Counted from the first letter of the stretch, positions 46,101 to 53,655 are shown. The stretch is DNA of 64,000 nucleotides from Paenibacillus_E allorhizoplanae (GCF_927798215.1 NZ_CAKMMW010000003.1:310001-374000), one strand, 5' to 3'. Notes: a model not told the origin generated them from the letters alone. A program made the numbers and translations.

Positions 46101-46636
46101 GATGTTACATGATTTTGCCACGCATAGACATAGCTGCTATTTTTCAATACACCGGAACCATTCACCTCCGCTGACTGTTTCGGTTGAAACGAAAGCATAA
46201 TAGAAGGAGAAATCGAGCTTGCATTCAAGTCAGAAGGATCGATTAACTTCTTAACAAATAGCAGTGCTTTGTTCTGATAGCTTAGCGCTCCCGCCCCCGT
46301 TGTATCTGTTGCATTCGAAGGTTGGTTTTTAAAATTATTCACTTTGGCTGTAACTGTAAAATCGCCAGTAATTGGCATAGAAGCCGCATACATGGTATCG
46401 CCTTGCGTTTGCAGCTTGCCGCTGCTGGTTTTCAGTGTCATGACATTGCTGGCATAATTAGCATCATAATTCGAAAGAGCCGGACAAGCTGCATCGGTAC
46501 ATTTGATGGCCGAGGCACTCCAATATTGCGGCAAAGTTCCTGCTGCCCATGCACCGATTGGGAACATCGGAATGCAAGTCGTTACAAGCATCAATCCAAT
46601 CAAAATCTGAATCATGATTCGGCGGTTACCCTTCAT
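40106..46636 (-). CDS. Secreted bifunctional pectinase: CE8 methylesterase plus GH28 polygalacturonase with cohesin and dockerin
   Basis: A 2176-residue protein. The order is: signal peptide (1-32); concanavalin-like module (to about 300); four FN3; CE8 (about 660-980; FQDTLY, VDWIFGN, LGRPWR, catalytic Asps about 790 and 812); FN3; CBM_X2 (about 1080-1160); Big4-like; GH28 (about 1275-1715; NGDGLD, GDDGI, GHGG); FN3; cohesin (about 1840-1970); a helical FIVAR-like segment; and a dockerin-like end with loop DINQDNKLDIVD. CE8 removes methyl esters from homogalacturonan and GH28 hydrolyses the exposed chain. The GSNTSGGV loop resembles exo-acting GH28 enzymes. The GH28 RIK triad reads NIK. It is the third gene of the pectin operon, 40 bases after the SLH-cohesin gene. 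Confidence 0.9.
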   Translation of the reverse strand: MKGNRRIMIQILIGLMLVTTCIPMFPIGAWAAGTLPQYWSASAIKCTDAACPALSNYDANYASNVMTLKTSSGKLQTQGDTMYAASMPITGDFTVTAKVNNFKNQPSNATDTTGAGALSYQNKALLFVKKLIDPSDLNASSISPSIMLSFQPKQSAEVNGSGVLKNSSYVYAWQNHVTSTTSAGNVGTAVSETSQLAGYPISTSDLSTKALYFKLVKKTDSVSKNSTYSAYISNDGSNYGNGTTTGTALYSFTDTNNAVFGTGSVYIGLGVDYGTVEFSQVTIMDAFGNAVFPSSLSSSTPTGLYTIAGNTKGTVGWTAVTGASSYNVKRSTTSGGPYQLVSNVTTNSYTDSNLLNDTTYYYVISAVTGSGESPDSLQANITPVYAPDPPTAPTGLKGTSRDSQVSLQWDAVQGSDSYNVLRSSDGGAIYTNIALGLTTTSYTDAGLTDGTSYMYVVQSKNVGGVSGNSASLLIAPVSTLASPTNLAAATGNSKVDLSWNSVTGATYYTVKRSTLSGRSYSAVASHLSTPVFTDTTVVNGSTYYYVVSASNAQTESMNANEVRVTPYNVQAGSPSTPVGLTGEAGDSEISLTWTAVSSAATYHVQRATTLTGPYMTLANVAGTNYVDNSVVNGTTYYYTVSAVNGSGESASSAAATATPAHVIVVAKDGTGDYATVQSAVDSIPSGNTTRQVVYIRNGVYSEKVTVPSTKPNLSFVGESRDGTILTYNDYGNAVGTSNSYTISVSASNFTAENMTIQNTAFSRTAVGPAVALYVTADRAIFSNVRLAGFQDTLYVNAGRQYFKNAIIEGDVDWIFGNATAIFDNSEIKFVGNGGGHTTAASTDQLASFGYVFLNSKLTRGTSSLKNAVTVGTWDPSWDIDNNIAATNGSVDLGRPWRAYANVKYINTWMDAHIKTVGWDNWGSTANELTALYGEYNTTGPGANPKGRYKWTTQMTASEANQYTVQNVFKGTDGWDPTLIGVFPQKPQSAKPASPTSLSAALGYSQINLSWNTVAGAKTYSIYRSLTAGGPYTQLATSLTATGYSDMTISLGTAYFYKVSAVNDSGESALSNEAAISSSGTFDRKTANQADLTVTVQVAGETVTGLANGTFQLVPTTDFSVNGNLYKINKSYLAQLPIGATTLTFTFSSGNKLSYVIQVINTTPLPSQTILNVPTLQLYSIEGVAPFLPSIVPVNFTDQTEKALRVNWNQVNQAQYASAGSFTAQGVVAGTTVPVTANVTVQALNTVSAVTGGTELSSYLTNLPFTMPSISLYSYPNQDFNIQEYGAVGDGVTKNTTAIANAITAAANAGGGRVIIPAGDWLTGPIQMKSNINFHLEDGARILFSPDYSDYTPGSTRYQSMFLATGLSNIAITGNGAIDGNGQYWRYVKKSKVTAGQWTYLLSLGGVVSADGSIWYPSQQAINVGRPLMVEVTNSTNVLVDGPTFMNSPQFATSFTSDRNLVIRNTTVNNDAWYQNGDGLDVTSSQNVVMYHNTVNAGDDGIGMKSSNDPGPTTTLTNVVVADNIVFRGHGGLSIGSNTSGGVNNLAVRNNQYIGTDAGINIKSYVGNGGPIQNLYFDGIHMQNIGGTAISISDFYNGHDAVLDNAQLGVDRRVPEIKNIHIRNITVDGAEQAVNIEALVQVPVHDIELTNVKITAATGWVSTNTANFQLNNVQITPSSGVLYTLSNASSVLFNNVFIPRGTSTFIHLAGSASHIQMKQTDYSIAGVPFQIDQGISPSVIQILDPGLEQVPKPPANLSSFTGYSDVHLTWDAISGATSYNVKRSTTIGTGYQTIAANVTGTTYTDVGLLANTYYYVVTATNGAGESGSSNEVVASMTNTSAGSPVANLTGATSSYVGENVNFIYGLSMDANSVHASVYGQDLTFQYNPNLMSFVSAESLVPGLTIVSVDQDAIGKVRIFLASLNAGVRTSGDLLKLIWKAIGTEQPGEATTLMYLNQIVIADEVGTEMTLNHAFATLRLQINKSVLVAKVDEVSALTADNYTPTSWAVVQVYLASAIAVNTNPLSTQSQVNAAVSNLQTAEELLESVSNKSPLSLKIASVSDILTSASIGERWGQYAQSEATTLNASISSAVLVRNNPNADQLAIDQALSDLDHKLQHFLSAINTKASIGDLAIISASYGMTSVSSSWNQNRRYDINQDNKLDIVDLVAIARKVLGN

Positions 46637-46676
46637 TGCCGTTCAACCCCTCCCAAAATAATCCCTTGAATTCCCA

Positions 46677-48407
46677 TTAGTGATTGTAGATGTTATACAT
46701 AAGCACAACAGTTTCTGCACGAGTCGTGGTTTCTTTGGGATGAATCGCCTGATTATAGCCTTGAACAAGTCCGTTTTTTACTAATGTAGCGATACTTGTT
46801 GCTGCATAAGACGAAACCAAGCCCGCGTCTTCAAATTGGTCTAAGGCCCCCAAAGCAGTTGAATTAGCCAAGCTGCCTGTTTGCGTTAGTGCTCTAGCCG
46901 TTAATACCATCATATCCTCTCGTGTAATAGGATCCCGTGGATTAAATTGGTTATCGCCAACTCCATCCGTAATTCCCAATCCTCTTGCAATGCGCAGCGA
47001 TTCACTATAATAAGCATCTTGTGGTACATCCGAGAAAGCAGCCCCTAAGTCACCGTGTAATTCCAAGGTTCTAGCAAGTAATACCAAGAAGTCGGCTCTC
47101 GTGATCGCTTGAGAAGGATCGAAATGGGTTTCTGACATGCCATTGACTATACCTTTGGATGCCAACACTTCAATTTGTTTTTGGGCCCATTGCACCGATT
47201 GAAGATCATCGAATGACTTCACCAAGTAAGCAACTGCATATGTGCTGAAATGCGTCGTCTTAAAGGTCACACTCCCTGTACTTGCATTGTATTTGGCGCT
47301 AGGAACGGATGTCACGTTGCCTGAACTATCGATATACCAAACGACAATATGCTCCGGATTTTGAAGTTCTTCGGGAGTTGGTGCATAAGGGATGCTTACT
47401 GATACTGGAGCTTGACTATTATTCCATGGAATAACCTGGTTACCTGATTCAAGGCTTAACTCAATGACTGGATGGGTACCTACTTGATTTCGAACTTCTG
47501 ATGACAGATTTTCTAGTTGCGCATGAGCAATGCGAATCCTGACATCCGTCGAAGAAGCAGCTTGTTTTTGAAGCATATTACTAGGTAATACAATCGTGGC
47601 AAAATCAGAAATAATTTCGATCTCTTCACTTTTTGTACGCGTAGACACAAGCGTTGTTGGCACAACCTGCACATAAGCTTTTGCATCTAGATTCTTCGGA
47701 ATAGCAATACTAATTTTTTTGATCCCTTTCTCATTGGCCACAGCTTCCTTTTGGGCCCGCTTCAACGAATCTGAATCCACTGTCGATATAACAGAATGTG
47801 TGTCTTTATCCAACTGCACGTCCGGAATGAGAATGCCCTTCTCTCCATTTCCTGCTTGGCTTGTTCCTGTTTGGCCTGCTCCTGGTTGACCTGTTCCTGG
47901 TTGGCCTCCTCCTGGTTGGCCTCCTCCGCCAGTTGAATCATTAATCGTCACACTCTTAGAAGCGTTACTCGTATAAACAACAGAAGATACCTGTGAATCC
48001 ACGAGCTTAATACTGGTTATAGCAATCTCGGCATTCCCTTTTTGAAGAGCTTTGAATGTCACCTTCGCAAGCATTGCGCTTCCATTCGAGCCAGGCTTTT
48101 CTCCGATTTCAGTATGCGCTAACTGCACGCCATTCGTTATTAGAATAGGACTAATCGTAAATCCGCCATTGCCCGCCGTATAGTTGATAAATTCTAGTTT
48201 GGTGCTGTCATACGTCAGATTAATTTCATATCCAACCATATCGGATAGATTTGTGGCATTAACCGTAACATCAAATTGACTTTGAACCGTTGAACTCGTT
48301 TGCGTCGTAGAAAGCGAAAAATCCGGAGCGCCACTTGCTTGTGAAACCGCTGGTTTGGACAGTAGGATCAAACATATCATCAGGAACATGATTCTTATTC
48401 TAGCCAC
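46677..48407 (-). CDS. SLH-anchored cohesin protein (probable anchoring scaffoldin)
   Basis: A 576-residue protein. A signal peptide (to about 25) is followed by one cohesin (about 28-155; VGYEINLTYDSTKLEFINY), a Gly/Gln/Pro linker (about 158-187), a beta module (about 190-395) and three SLH repeats (about 400-576; ITRADF, ITREDM, TTRAET). There are no catalytic motifs. The layout equals that of anchoring scaffoldins, which hold dockerin proteins on the wall. It lies between the two dockerin-bearing pectinase genes in one operon (77 bases after the first, 40 before the second). The GTG start at 48407 has only a weak ribosome binding site, which may set a lower level than the enzymes. Cohesin-dockerin pairing is inferred, not shown. 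Confidence 0.88.
   Translation of the reverse strand: MARIRIMFLMICLILLSKPAVSQASGAPDFSLSTTQTSSTVQSQFDVTVNATNLSDMVGYEINLTYDSTKLEFINYTAGNGGFTISPILITNGVQLAHTEIGEKPGSNGSAMLAKVTFKALQKGNAEIAITSIKLVDSQVSSVVYTSNASKSVTINDSTGGGGQPGGGQPGTGQPGAGQTGTSQAGNGEKGILIPDVQLDKDTHSVISTVDSDSLKRAQKEAVANEKGIKKISIAIPKNLDAKAYVQVVPTTLVSTRTKSEEIEIISDFATIVLPSNMLQKQAASSTDVRIRIAHAQLENLSSEVRNQVGTHPVIELSLESGNQVIPWNNSQAPVSVSIPYAPTPEELQNPEHIVVWYIDSSGNVTSVPSAKYNASTGSVTFKTTHFSTYAVAYLVKSFDDLQSVQWAQKQIEVLASKGIVNGMSETHFDPSQAITRADFLVLLARTLELHGDLGAAFSDVPQDAYYSESLRIARGLGITDGVGDNQFNPRDPITREDMMVLTARALTQTGSLANSTALGALDQFEDAGLVSSYAATSIATLVKNGLVQGYNQAIHPKETTTRAETVVLMYNIYNH
47851..47925 (-). repeat. Five tandem 15-base repeats encoding the GQPGx linker
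   Basis: Five in-frame copies of a 15-base unit similar to CCTGGTTGGCCTCCT (plus strand) encode the Gly-Gln-Pro-Gly linker between the cohesin and the beta module. The last two copies are identical, so linker length is likely to vary between strains. Confidence 0.85.
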
Positions 48408-48484
48408 TAGGACATCAACTCACTTCCAACTTAGTTATAAGAGAGCAGCGAAGCTGCTCCCATGAGATCGATACACTTACTACA

Positions 48485-51400
48485 TTATTTGTTTAAAATT
48501 TTCCGTGCGATCGCTACCAAATCCACGATATCTAATTGATTATCCTGATTGAAATCGTAGCGCTTCACGATAGCCCAATCACTTCTGGTCGATGTTAGTC
48601 CGTAATGGGAGGCGACGACTGCTAAGTCGCCAATACTGGCATGCGTATTAACCGAGGCCAAGTAAACTTGTATCGCGCTAGTTAAATGTTCGAGCGCTTG
48701 ATCTACTTCCGTCTGTGTTGCTTGGTTATTATTCATTACTCCCGCTGCACTTGAAGTTGCTGCAGCTAACGTATTCACCGATGTCTGTGCATATTGTCCC
48801 CACAAGTTTCCGATATTCTCAGGAGCCATTACGGTTTGTGCATCACTAATTTTTGAGATCAACGCTGCTTTATTAGCTGCATCAGGCACCTGAATGAACA
48901 CTTGATAAGCTGTGCCATCCATCCCCGTCTCTGTCCCGCTTCCATCTGCTATGATTGCCTGAGTTAGGTTCACCGTGCCGGATGCATCTTGATTGGCGTT
49001 GCCTGCCTGGAAGTGAAGTTGAAGAATAGTTCCTAGATTCCCCGTCATTGTTACACCAGGTGTTGAGCTTGCAACAAGAATTCTCACTTGCCCTGACGTA
49101 CTGGACTGATCTACAACGGATATGCCTTGAAGTAAGGATTCAGCTGATACATATTGCAGTTGATTCGGATTGTAAGTCAATGTTAGATCTAGCCCATATA
49201 CTTGCTCCGATACGCCCGACCATCCATAAGTAAGCGTCAAAGGTTGACCCGCATGAATGGATTGAGGTCCCGTTAGAACGCTGCCCGCACGAACGGTAAC
49301 CGTTGCTAGCGCTTTTATCGTTGTACCTTGAACGGTTCCTACTACCGTAAAGCTGCCATTTTGAGCATATTGTTCAGGTGCGATTGTATCCCAAATCACT
49401 TGAACTTGTTGTGTAGTTCCATTTGAGTACACAGCATCTACAACCGAGGGCAGCAAAGGAGCCGTGCCTACAGGCGTAACGATCTGTGTAGAAGTGATTG
49501 AGACAATGGAGGCAACAGGCGTTTGAATCGATGGATCCCAATCGTCTGTTCCGCCAATCAAACTACTCGCTTGGAATATCTGGCCCAGCGTATAGCTCTG
49601 TGCTTGCGTGCTGGTTAGCTGATGTGTCCAAGCAAGTCTAGCAGAAGGATTCGCTCCAGGTCCGCTGCTGTTATATTCGGCGTAATAGGCCGTCGCTTCA
49701 TTAGCAGCATTTCCAAAATTATTCCAGCCTGCCGGAGATATATGCTTCTCCATATAGGAATTTAAATAAACCGTTTGCGCGTATGGACGCCATGTTCTTC
49801 CAAGATCAGATGTACCTGCCGTGCTTTGTATCAAAGATTCAGAAGTGATTTTGTTGTTCAAGAACACATACCCATACTTCTGGCCCCTTGGCGTCGAAGC
49901 AGCTGTCACATGACCAGCCAGTCTAGCATGCAATTCACTATTCTCGAATACGGCTGTTCCCGGTCCGAAAATAAAATCAACAGAACCGGCAATGTAACTA
50001 TTTTTAAAATAAGAGCGATAGGTTTGAATCGTTGTGTTATTCGCATAATTCGCTGGATCCACATTATCCGTCAAGTTCCGGGTCAAGAGTGAATCTTGAT
50101 AACCAATAATTTTACAATTCTCAAAAAATGCCTTATCCGCATACACGTCAACGGCAACTGATTGCCCGGCTCCGGATCCTGAGGAGTTGATGAAGGTCAT
50201 GTTTTGAGCGTAAAAATCATGCCCTTTGATCATAAACGTATAGTCGTTATATGTGCCTAGTCCTAACGAAGTTCCATCGAGAGCCGTCTTTTTCGGATTG
50301 TCATCATAGGTAAGAATGGCTCCGTCTTTACTTTCACCAATCATGGAAATGTAAGGTTTCGTTTCCGGAATTAGCACTTTTTCGTAGTAGACACCGTTTT
50401 TCACAAAGATAACAGCTCTGTTATTGTTTTGATCCGGTACGGAATTAATGGCGGCCTGTATACTCTTGAAATCTCCACTGCCATCTGCAGCTACAAGAAT
50501 TGGCGTACCGCCTTGACCAAGGTCCGGAAGGACAGAAACATAGGCTGCGACCGGCAATGTTGATCCTTGCACAGTGCCCTGTACCTTAAATCCTTTGACA
50601 TTGGTTTGGGCATATTGATTCACTTGAACAGCATTCCATACGACAGGAAGAGATTGAGAAGAATGATTGTTATACATAGCTGTTACCATAGTGGGCAGGT
50701 TAGGCGCTATTCCAGCTTTGGTCTTTATGACAAGCGACGAATAGCCTGTGACAGCAAGCGGAACAACCTGAATTGTGGCAGTAGCTCTTGGTGCATATCC
50801 CGTTACAGTCCCATTTACCGTTATTGTTCCGGCATGATTGTACTGTGTTGGATTTATCAAATCCCAAATCACAGGGGATGGAATCACGGATCCATCATCC
50901 TGCATGACCGTTATAGCTGCAGGCAAGTTCGGCGGAGTTCCGACCGCAGTAGATACGTTTATCGTTTTAAAGCCTACTGTATTTTCTTGGCCTGTTATCT
51001 TAATCGGCATTAAACTTACGATGGCAGTACCATCCATTAACGAGGCGGCAACAACGACATTTCCATTTTTCTTCGCAGTTAATAGACCATTGGTATCGAT
51101 TGTGGCAGCATCCGTAGCTGTAAGATCACGATTGTAAACAGCCCATGTGACTGCCGAGGAAGTGGCGCCTGTCGTTCTTGCAGCGCTAAGTTGTAAGCTG
51201 CCCCCCTTCTCAGAAATAGAGGTAGCTCGATTCGTTGATGATAGATTGATCCCGTACCCTTGATTGTCCGTCACAGGGCTGCTAATCGTTAAATCATCCA
51301 GAAAAACCTGGGAGGCTACAGTCGTATTATTGTTCGGTCCAATAGATTTAAAAGTGTTTATATCCGGCGGAATGACCGTCTTATCATAGAAAGGCTGCCC

Positions 51401-53545
51401 GCTAAGTACCTTCGTTCCATTGTAATAAACATCAACTACCTTATTTGGGATATCCACTACCGTCTTAACCGAAAACCATGTATTTATCGGTATGGAGGGA
51501 ACGACAATTGGCGATGTGACACCATTAATCACGTAGCTTAACGCTCCTGAAGTTTCCGTGTTTAACCATACGGCAATTTTGCCGTTGGAACCGAGCAACT
51601 GAAATACTCTGTTGTTGCTTGTTGGTTTAGTCGCATAAGTACCGTTGGGCACACCATTCGTTAAATTTGGCGGTGCCGGGAATTTCATGTATACTTCTGC
51701 CGTTACGACAGAGGTTTGTGCGGCAAAATTGCGGGACACGGATACATAACCAGCATTTTCATCATCGAGAAAAATACTGTTCGCATCCCGAGCACCATCC
51801 GCTGCAATCGTGATGAGACCTGGGGCATAACTTGATGCTGCCCAGTAGCCGCCAGGCACATCGCCTACTTTGTAAGAAGTGAAATCATCATTAACAGGGA
51901 AGGATTTATCATACACAACGGCTCCGTCTTGTACGATATTCGAGCTATTTGTCGCATTAATTCCCTTGGGTAAGTTGCAATTATAGAAGAAAATATTTTC
52001 CGTATAGGCTAATTGGGCTTGTGTGAAGGAGCTATTGATGAATTGCACATTCTTCAATGCATTGTCTGAGGTGGGAGTCGAGGCCGCGCCAATCAAGGAA
52101 ATAATATTATCCGTTCCCGTTCCTGCTGTATCATTATTTCGAAGGTTAATAAAACGGAAATTGCTCATATCCGGCGGATAGATATCGGGAACTGTCAGTT
52201 TATCGTAATTGGAATTGAGGTCAATCTTATTAATGAGTGAGTCCCTGACTTGTATATTGCGGATGTATCCGCCTCTGGAAGTACTCGTTTTAATTTTGAA
52301 GCCTGGCGCTACTGCATTGGAAGATACATCGACTGGTATAAGATTACAGTCCTCCGCGTACACATCACTTACCCCTCCGGACATCTCACTTCCTAATACG
52401 ATCCCGCCATGGCCACCGCTGAACGTATCCCCACGATAGTAAATAAAGCGCGAGGGTCTACCTATTTCTCGACCTTCTTGATTAATACCGGATTTAATCG
52501 CACTGCTGTCATCACCCGTCTGAAAAGTGGAAGAAAGGATGTAGACATTTTCAGAAGAGTTAGGGTCAAAACCATCCCCATTATGGACAGAAGTATTAAT
52601 ATCAAGGCCATAGGCTGTAATATCCTTGGAGTATACAGGCACGATGGTCCACATCATCCCGTTTCTAATTTGCAAACCGTCCAGATACACATTATGGGCA
52701 TTATTGAAGCTAAGCAAGCTTCCGCCTCCGTAAGTCTTGCCGACTTCTTTCACATCATTGTCATATTCCACCCGTAGGTCGAGGCCATTTTGCGCGTCCC
52801 CAATCGTTCCAGGTCCGATAATGGCAATATCATGAATTGAATAACCGTAATTATTGTGGTCCATAACCCCTGCATTAAAAAGGCTAGCATAGGATTCTGG
52901 CTCTTCTAAACTATGCCTAGCCATCACGAAAGGCTTAAAATCGACCTTATGTGTGCTTGGTTTAATCTGTGCCCCTGCATCCACATACACGGTAATGTTA
53001 CTGTGATTAAAAAACAGCGCTCCCGTTAAATAGGAACCCGCCGGGAAATATACCGTTCCACCTGCTGGAACTGCGTCTAACGCAGCTTGTATGGAAACCG
53101 TATCCATCGTCGACCCATTACCGGTTGCCCCAAAATCTTTCACATTCAGCTTTACGCCAACTGGCTTGGTTGTGATTTGTACAATATTACTATCTAATGA
53201 TTCTAGTCCTGAAGCATCCTGAGCCCGTACGATGTAACTACTTATTGTATTCGGCGACAAGCCGAGTATCTTATAGTAGGTTTTGGACGTACTTCCAATG
53301 AACAAACCCTCACTGTTGTAAATGTTGTAATTCGCTACGTTATCGTAGGTCAACGGCTTTTCCCATACGAGTACTACCGAATCTTCCGTGTTTGACGCTG
53401 GCGACATTCTGAGATCTGTTGGAACATATACACCATGTGTAGAGGCAGCTATCGTGTCGGCTAGAGCAAACTGTGATAATCCCGGCAAATAAGAAACAAG
53501 TAATAGGAAAACCATTGTAATCATCGTACTTCGCATTTTTTTCAA
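48485..53545 (-). CDS. Secreted bifunctional pectinase: GH28 polygalacturonase plus CE8 methylesterase with cohesin and dockerin
   Basis: A 1686-residue protein. The order is: signal peptide (1-30); FN3; GH28 (about 132-555; NGDGFD, GDDSSAIKSG, GHGGIVLGSEMSGGV of the exo-polygalacturonase kind, GFKIKTS); concanavalin-like module (about 560-765); Big2; two Big4-like; CE8 (about 1018-1335; YQDSLL, VDFIFGPG, LGRTWRPY); Big4-like; cohesin (about 1425-1545); a helical FIVAR-like segment; and a dockerin-like end with loop DFNQDNQLDIVD. The module order is the reverse of the 40106-46636 protein. The start is the TTG at 53545 behind GGGAG; the ATG four codons on is too far away. It is the first gene of the pectin operon, with activator motif and cre-like site upstream. 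Confidence 0.9.
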   Translation of the reverse strand: MKKMRSTMITMVFLLLVSYLPGLSQFALADTIAASTHGVYVPTDLRMSPASNTEDSVVLVWEKPLTYDNVANYNIYNSEGLFIGSTSKTYYKILGLSPNTISSYIVRAQDASGLESLDSNIVQITTKPVGVKLNVKDFGATGNGSTMDTVSIQAALDAVPAGGTVYFPAGSYLTGALFFNHSNITVYVDAGAQIKPSTHKVDFKPFVMARHSLEEPESYASLFNAGVMDHNNYGYSIHDIAIIGPGTIGDAQNGLDLRVEYDNDVKEVGKTYGGGSLLSFNNAHNVYLDGLQIRNGMMWTIVPVYSKDITAYGLDINTSVHNGDGFDPNSSENVYILSSTFQTGDDSSAIKSGINQEGREIGRPSRFIYYRGDTFSGGHGGIVLGSEMSGGVSDVYAEDCNLIPVDVSSNAVAPGFKIKTSTSRGGYIRNIQVRDSLINKIDLNSNYDKLTVPDIYPPDMSNFRFINLRNNDTAGTGTDNIISLIGAASTPTSDNALKNVQFINSSFTQAQLAYTENIFFYNCNLPKGINATNSSNIVQDGAVVYDKSFPVNDDFTSYKVGDVPGGYWAASSYAPGLITIAADGARDANSIFLDDENAGYVSVSRNFAAQTSVVTAEVYMKFPAPPNLTNGVPNGTYATKPTSNNRVFQLLGSNGKIAVWLNTETSGALSYVINGVTSPIVVPSIPINTWFSVKTVVDIPNKVVDVYYNGTKVLSGQPFYDKTVIPPDINTFKSIGPNNNTTVASQVFLDDLTISSPVTDNQGYGINLSSTNRATSISEKGGSLQLSAARTTGATSSAVTWAVYNRDLTATDAATIDTNGLLTAKKNGNVVVAASLMDGTAIVSLMPIKITGQENTVGFKTINVSTAVGTPPNLPAAITVMQDDGSVIPSPVIWDLINPTQYNHAGTITVNGTVTGYAPRATATIQVVPLAVTGYSSLVIKTKAGIAPNLPTMVTAMYNNHSSQSLPVVWNAVQVNQYAQTNVKGFKVQGTVQGSTLPVAAYVSVLPDLGQGGTPILVAADGSGDFKSIQAAINSVPDQNNNRAVIFVKNGVYYEKVLIPETKPYISMIGESKDGAILTYDDNPKKTALDGTSLGLGTYNDYTFMIKGHDFYAQNMTFINSSGSGAGQSVAVDVYADKAFFENCKIIGYQDSLLTRNLTDNVDPANYANNTTIQTYRSYFKNSYIAGSVDFIFGPGTAVFENSELHARLAGHVTAASTPRGQKYGYVFLNNKITSESLIQSTAGTSDLGRTWRPYAQTVYLNSYMEKHISPAGWNNFGNAANEATAYYAEYNSSGPGANPSARLAWTHQLTSTQAQSYTLGQIFQASSLIGGTDDWDPSIQTPVASIVSITSTQIVTPVGTAPLLPSVVDAVYSNGTTQQVQVIWDTIAPEQYAQNGSFTVVGTVQGTTIKALATVTVRAGSVLTGPQSIHAGQPLTLTYGWSGVSEQVYGLDLTLTYNPNQLQYVSAESLLQGISVVDQSSTSGQVRILVASSTPGVTMTGNLGTILQLHFQAGNANQDASGTVNLTQAIIADGSGTETGMDGTAYQVFIQVPDAANKAALISKISDAQTVMAPENIGNLWGQYAQTSVNTLAAATSSAAGVMNNNQATQTEVDQALEHLTSAIQVYLASVNTHASIGDLAVVASHYGLTSTRSDWAIVKRYDFNQDNQLDIVDLVAIARKILNK

Positions 53546-53589
53546 GTTATTACACTCCCTTTATACAATTTTGACAAGGTACAATACAA

Positions 53590-53646
53590 AGATTACTTCA
53601 AATAAACCGCTTTCAAAATAAGTTTTCTTATACAGTTTTGTTTGTT
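53590..53646 (-). promoter_or_regulatory. Shared activator motif and promoter of the pectin operon
   Basis: On the minus strand the element 53646-53618 begins AACAAACAAAAC and ends ATAAGAAAACTTAT. A -10-like TAATCT (53595-53590) lies 22 bases after it, matching the spacing at the three other copies. The gene starts at 53545 with a leader of about 40 bases. Confidence 0.6.
53603..53617 (-). promoter_or_regulatory. Cre-like (CcpA) site inside the pectin operon promoter
   Basis: TTTGAAAGCGGTTTA-type sequence on the minus strand fits the Bacillus consensus WTGAAARCGYTTWNN with one mismatch. It lies between the predicted -35 and -10, where CcpA binding would block transcription. Confidence 0.55.
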
Positions 53647-53655
53647 ATGATTGAG

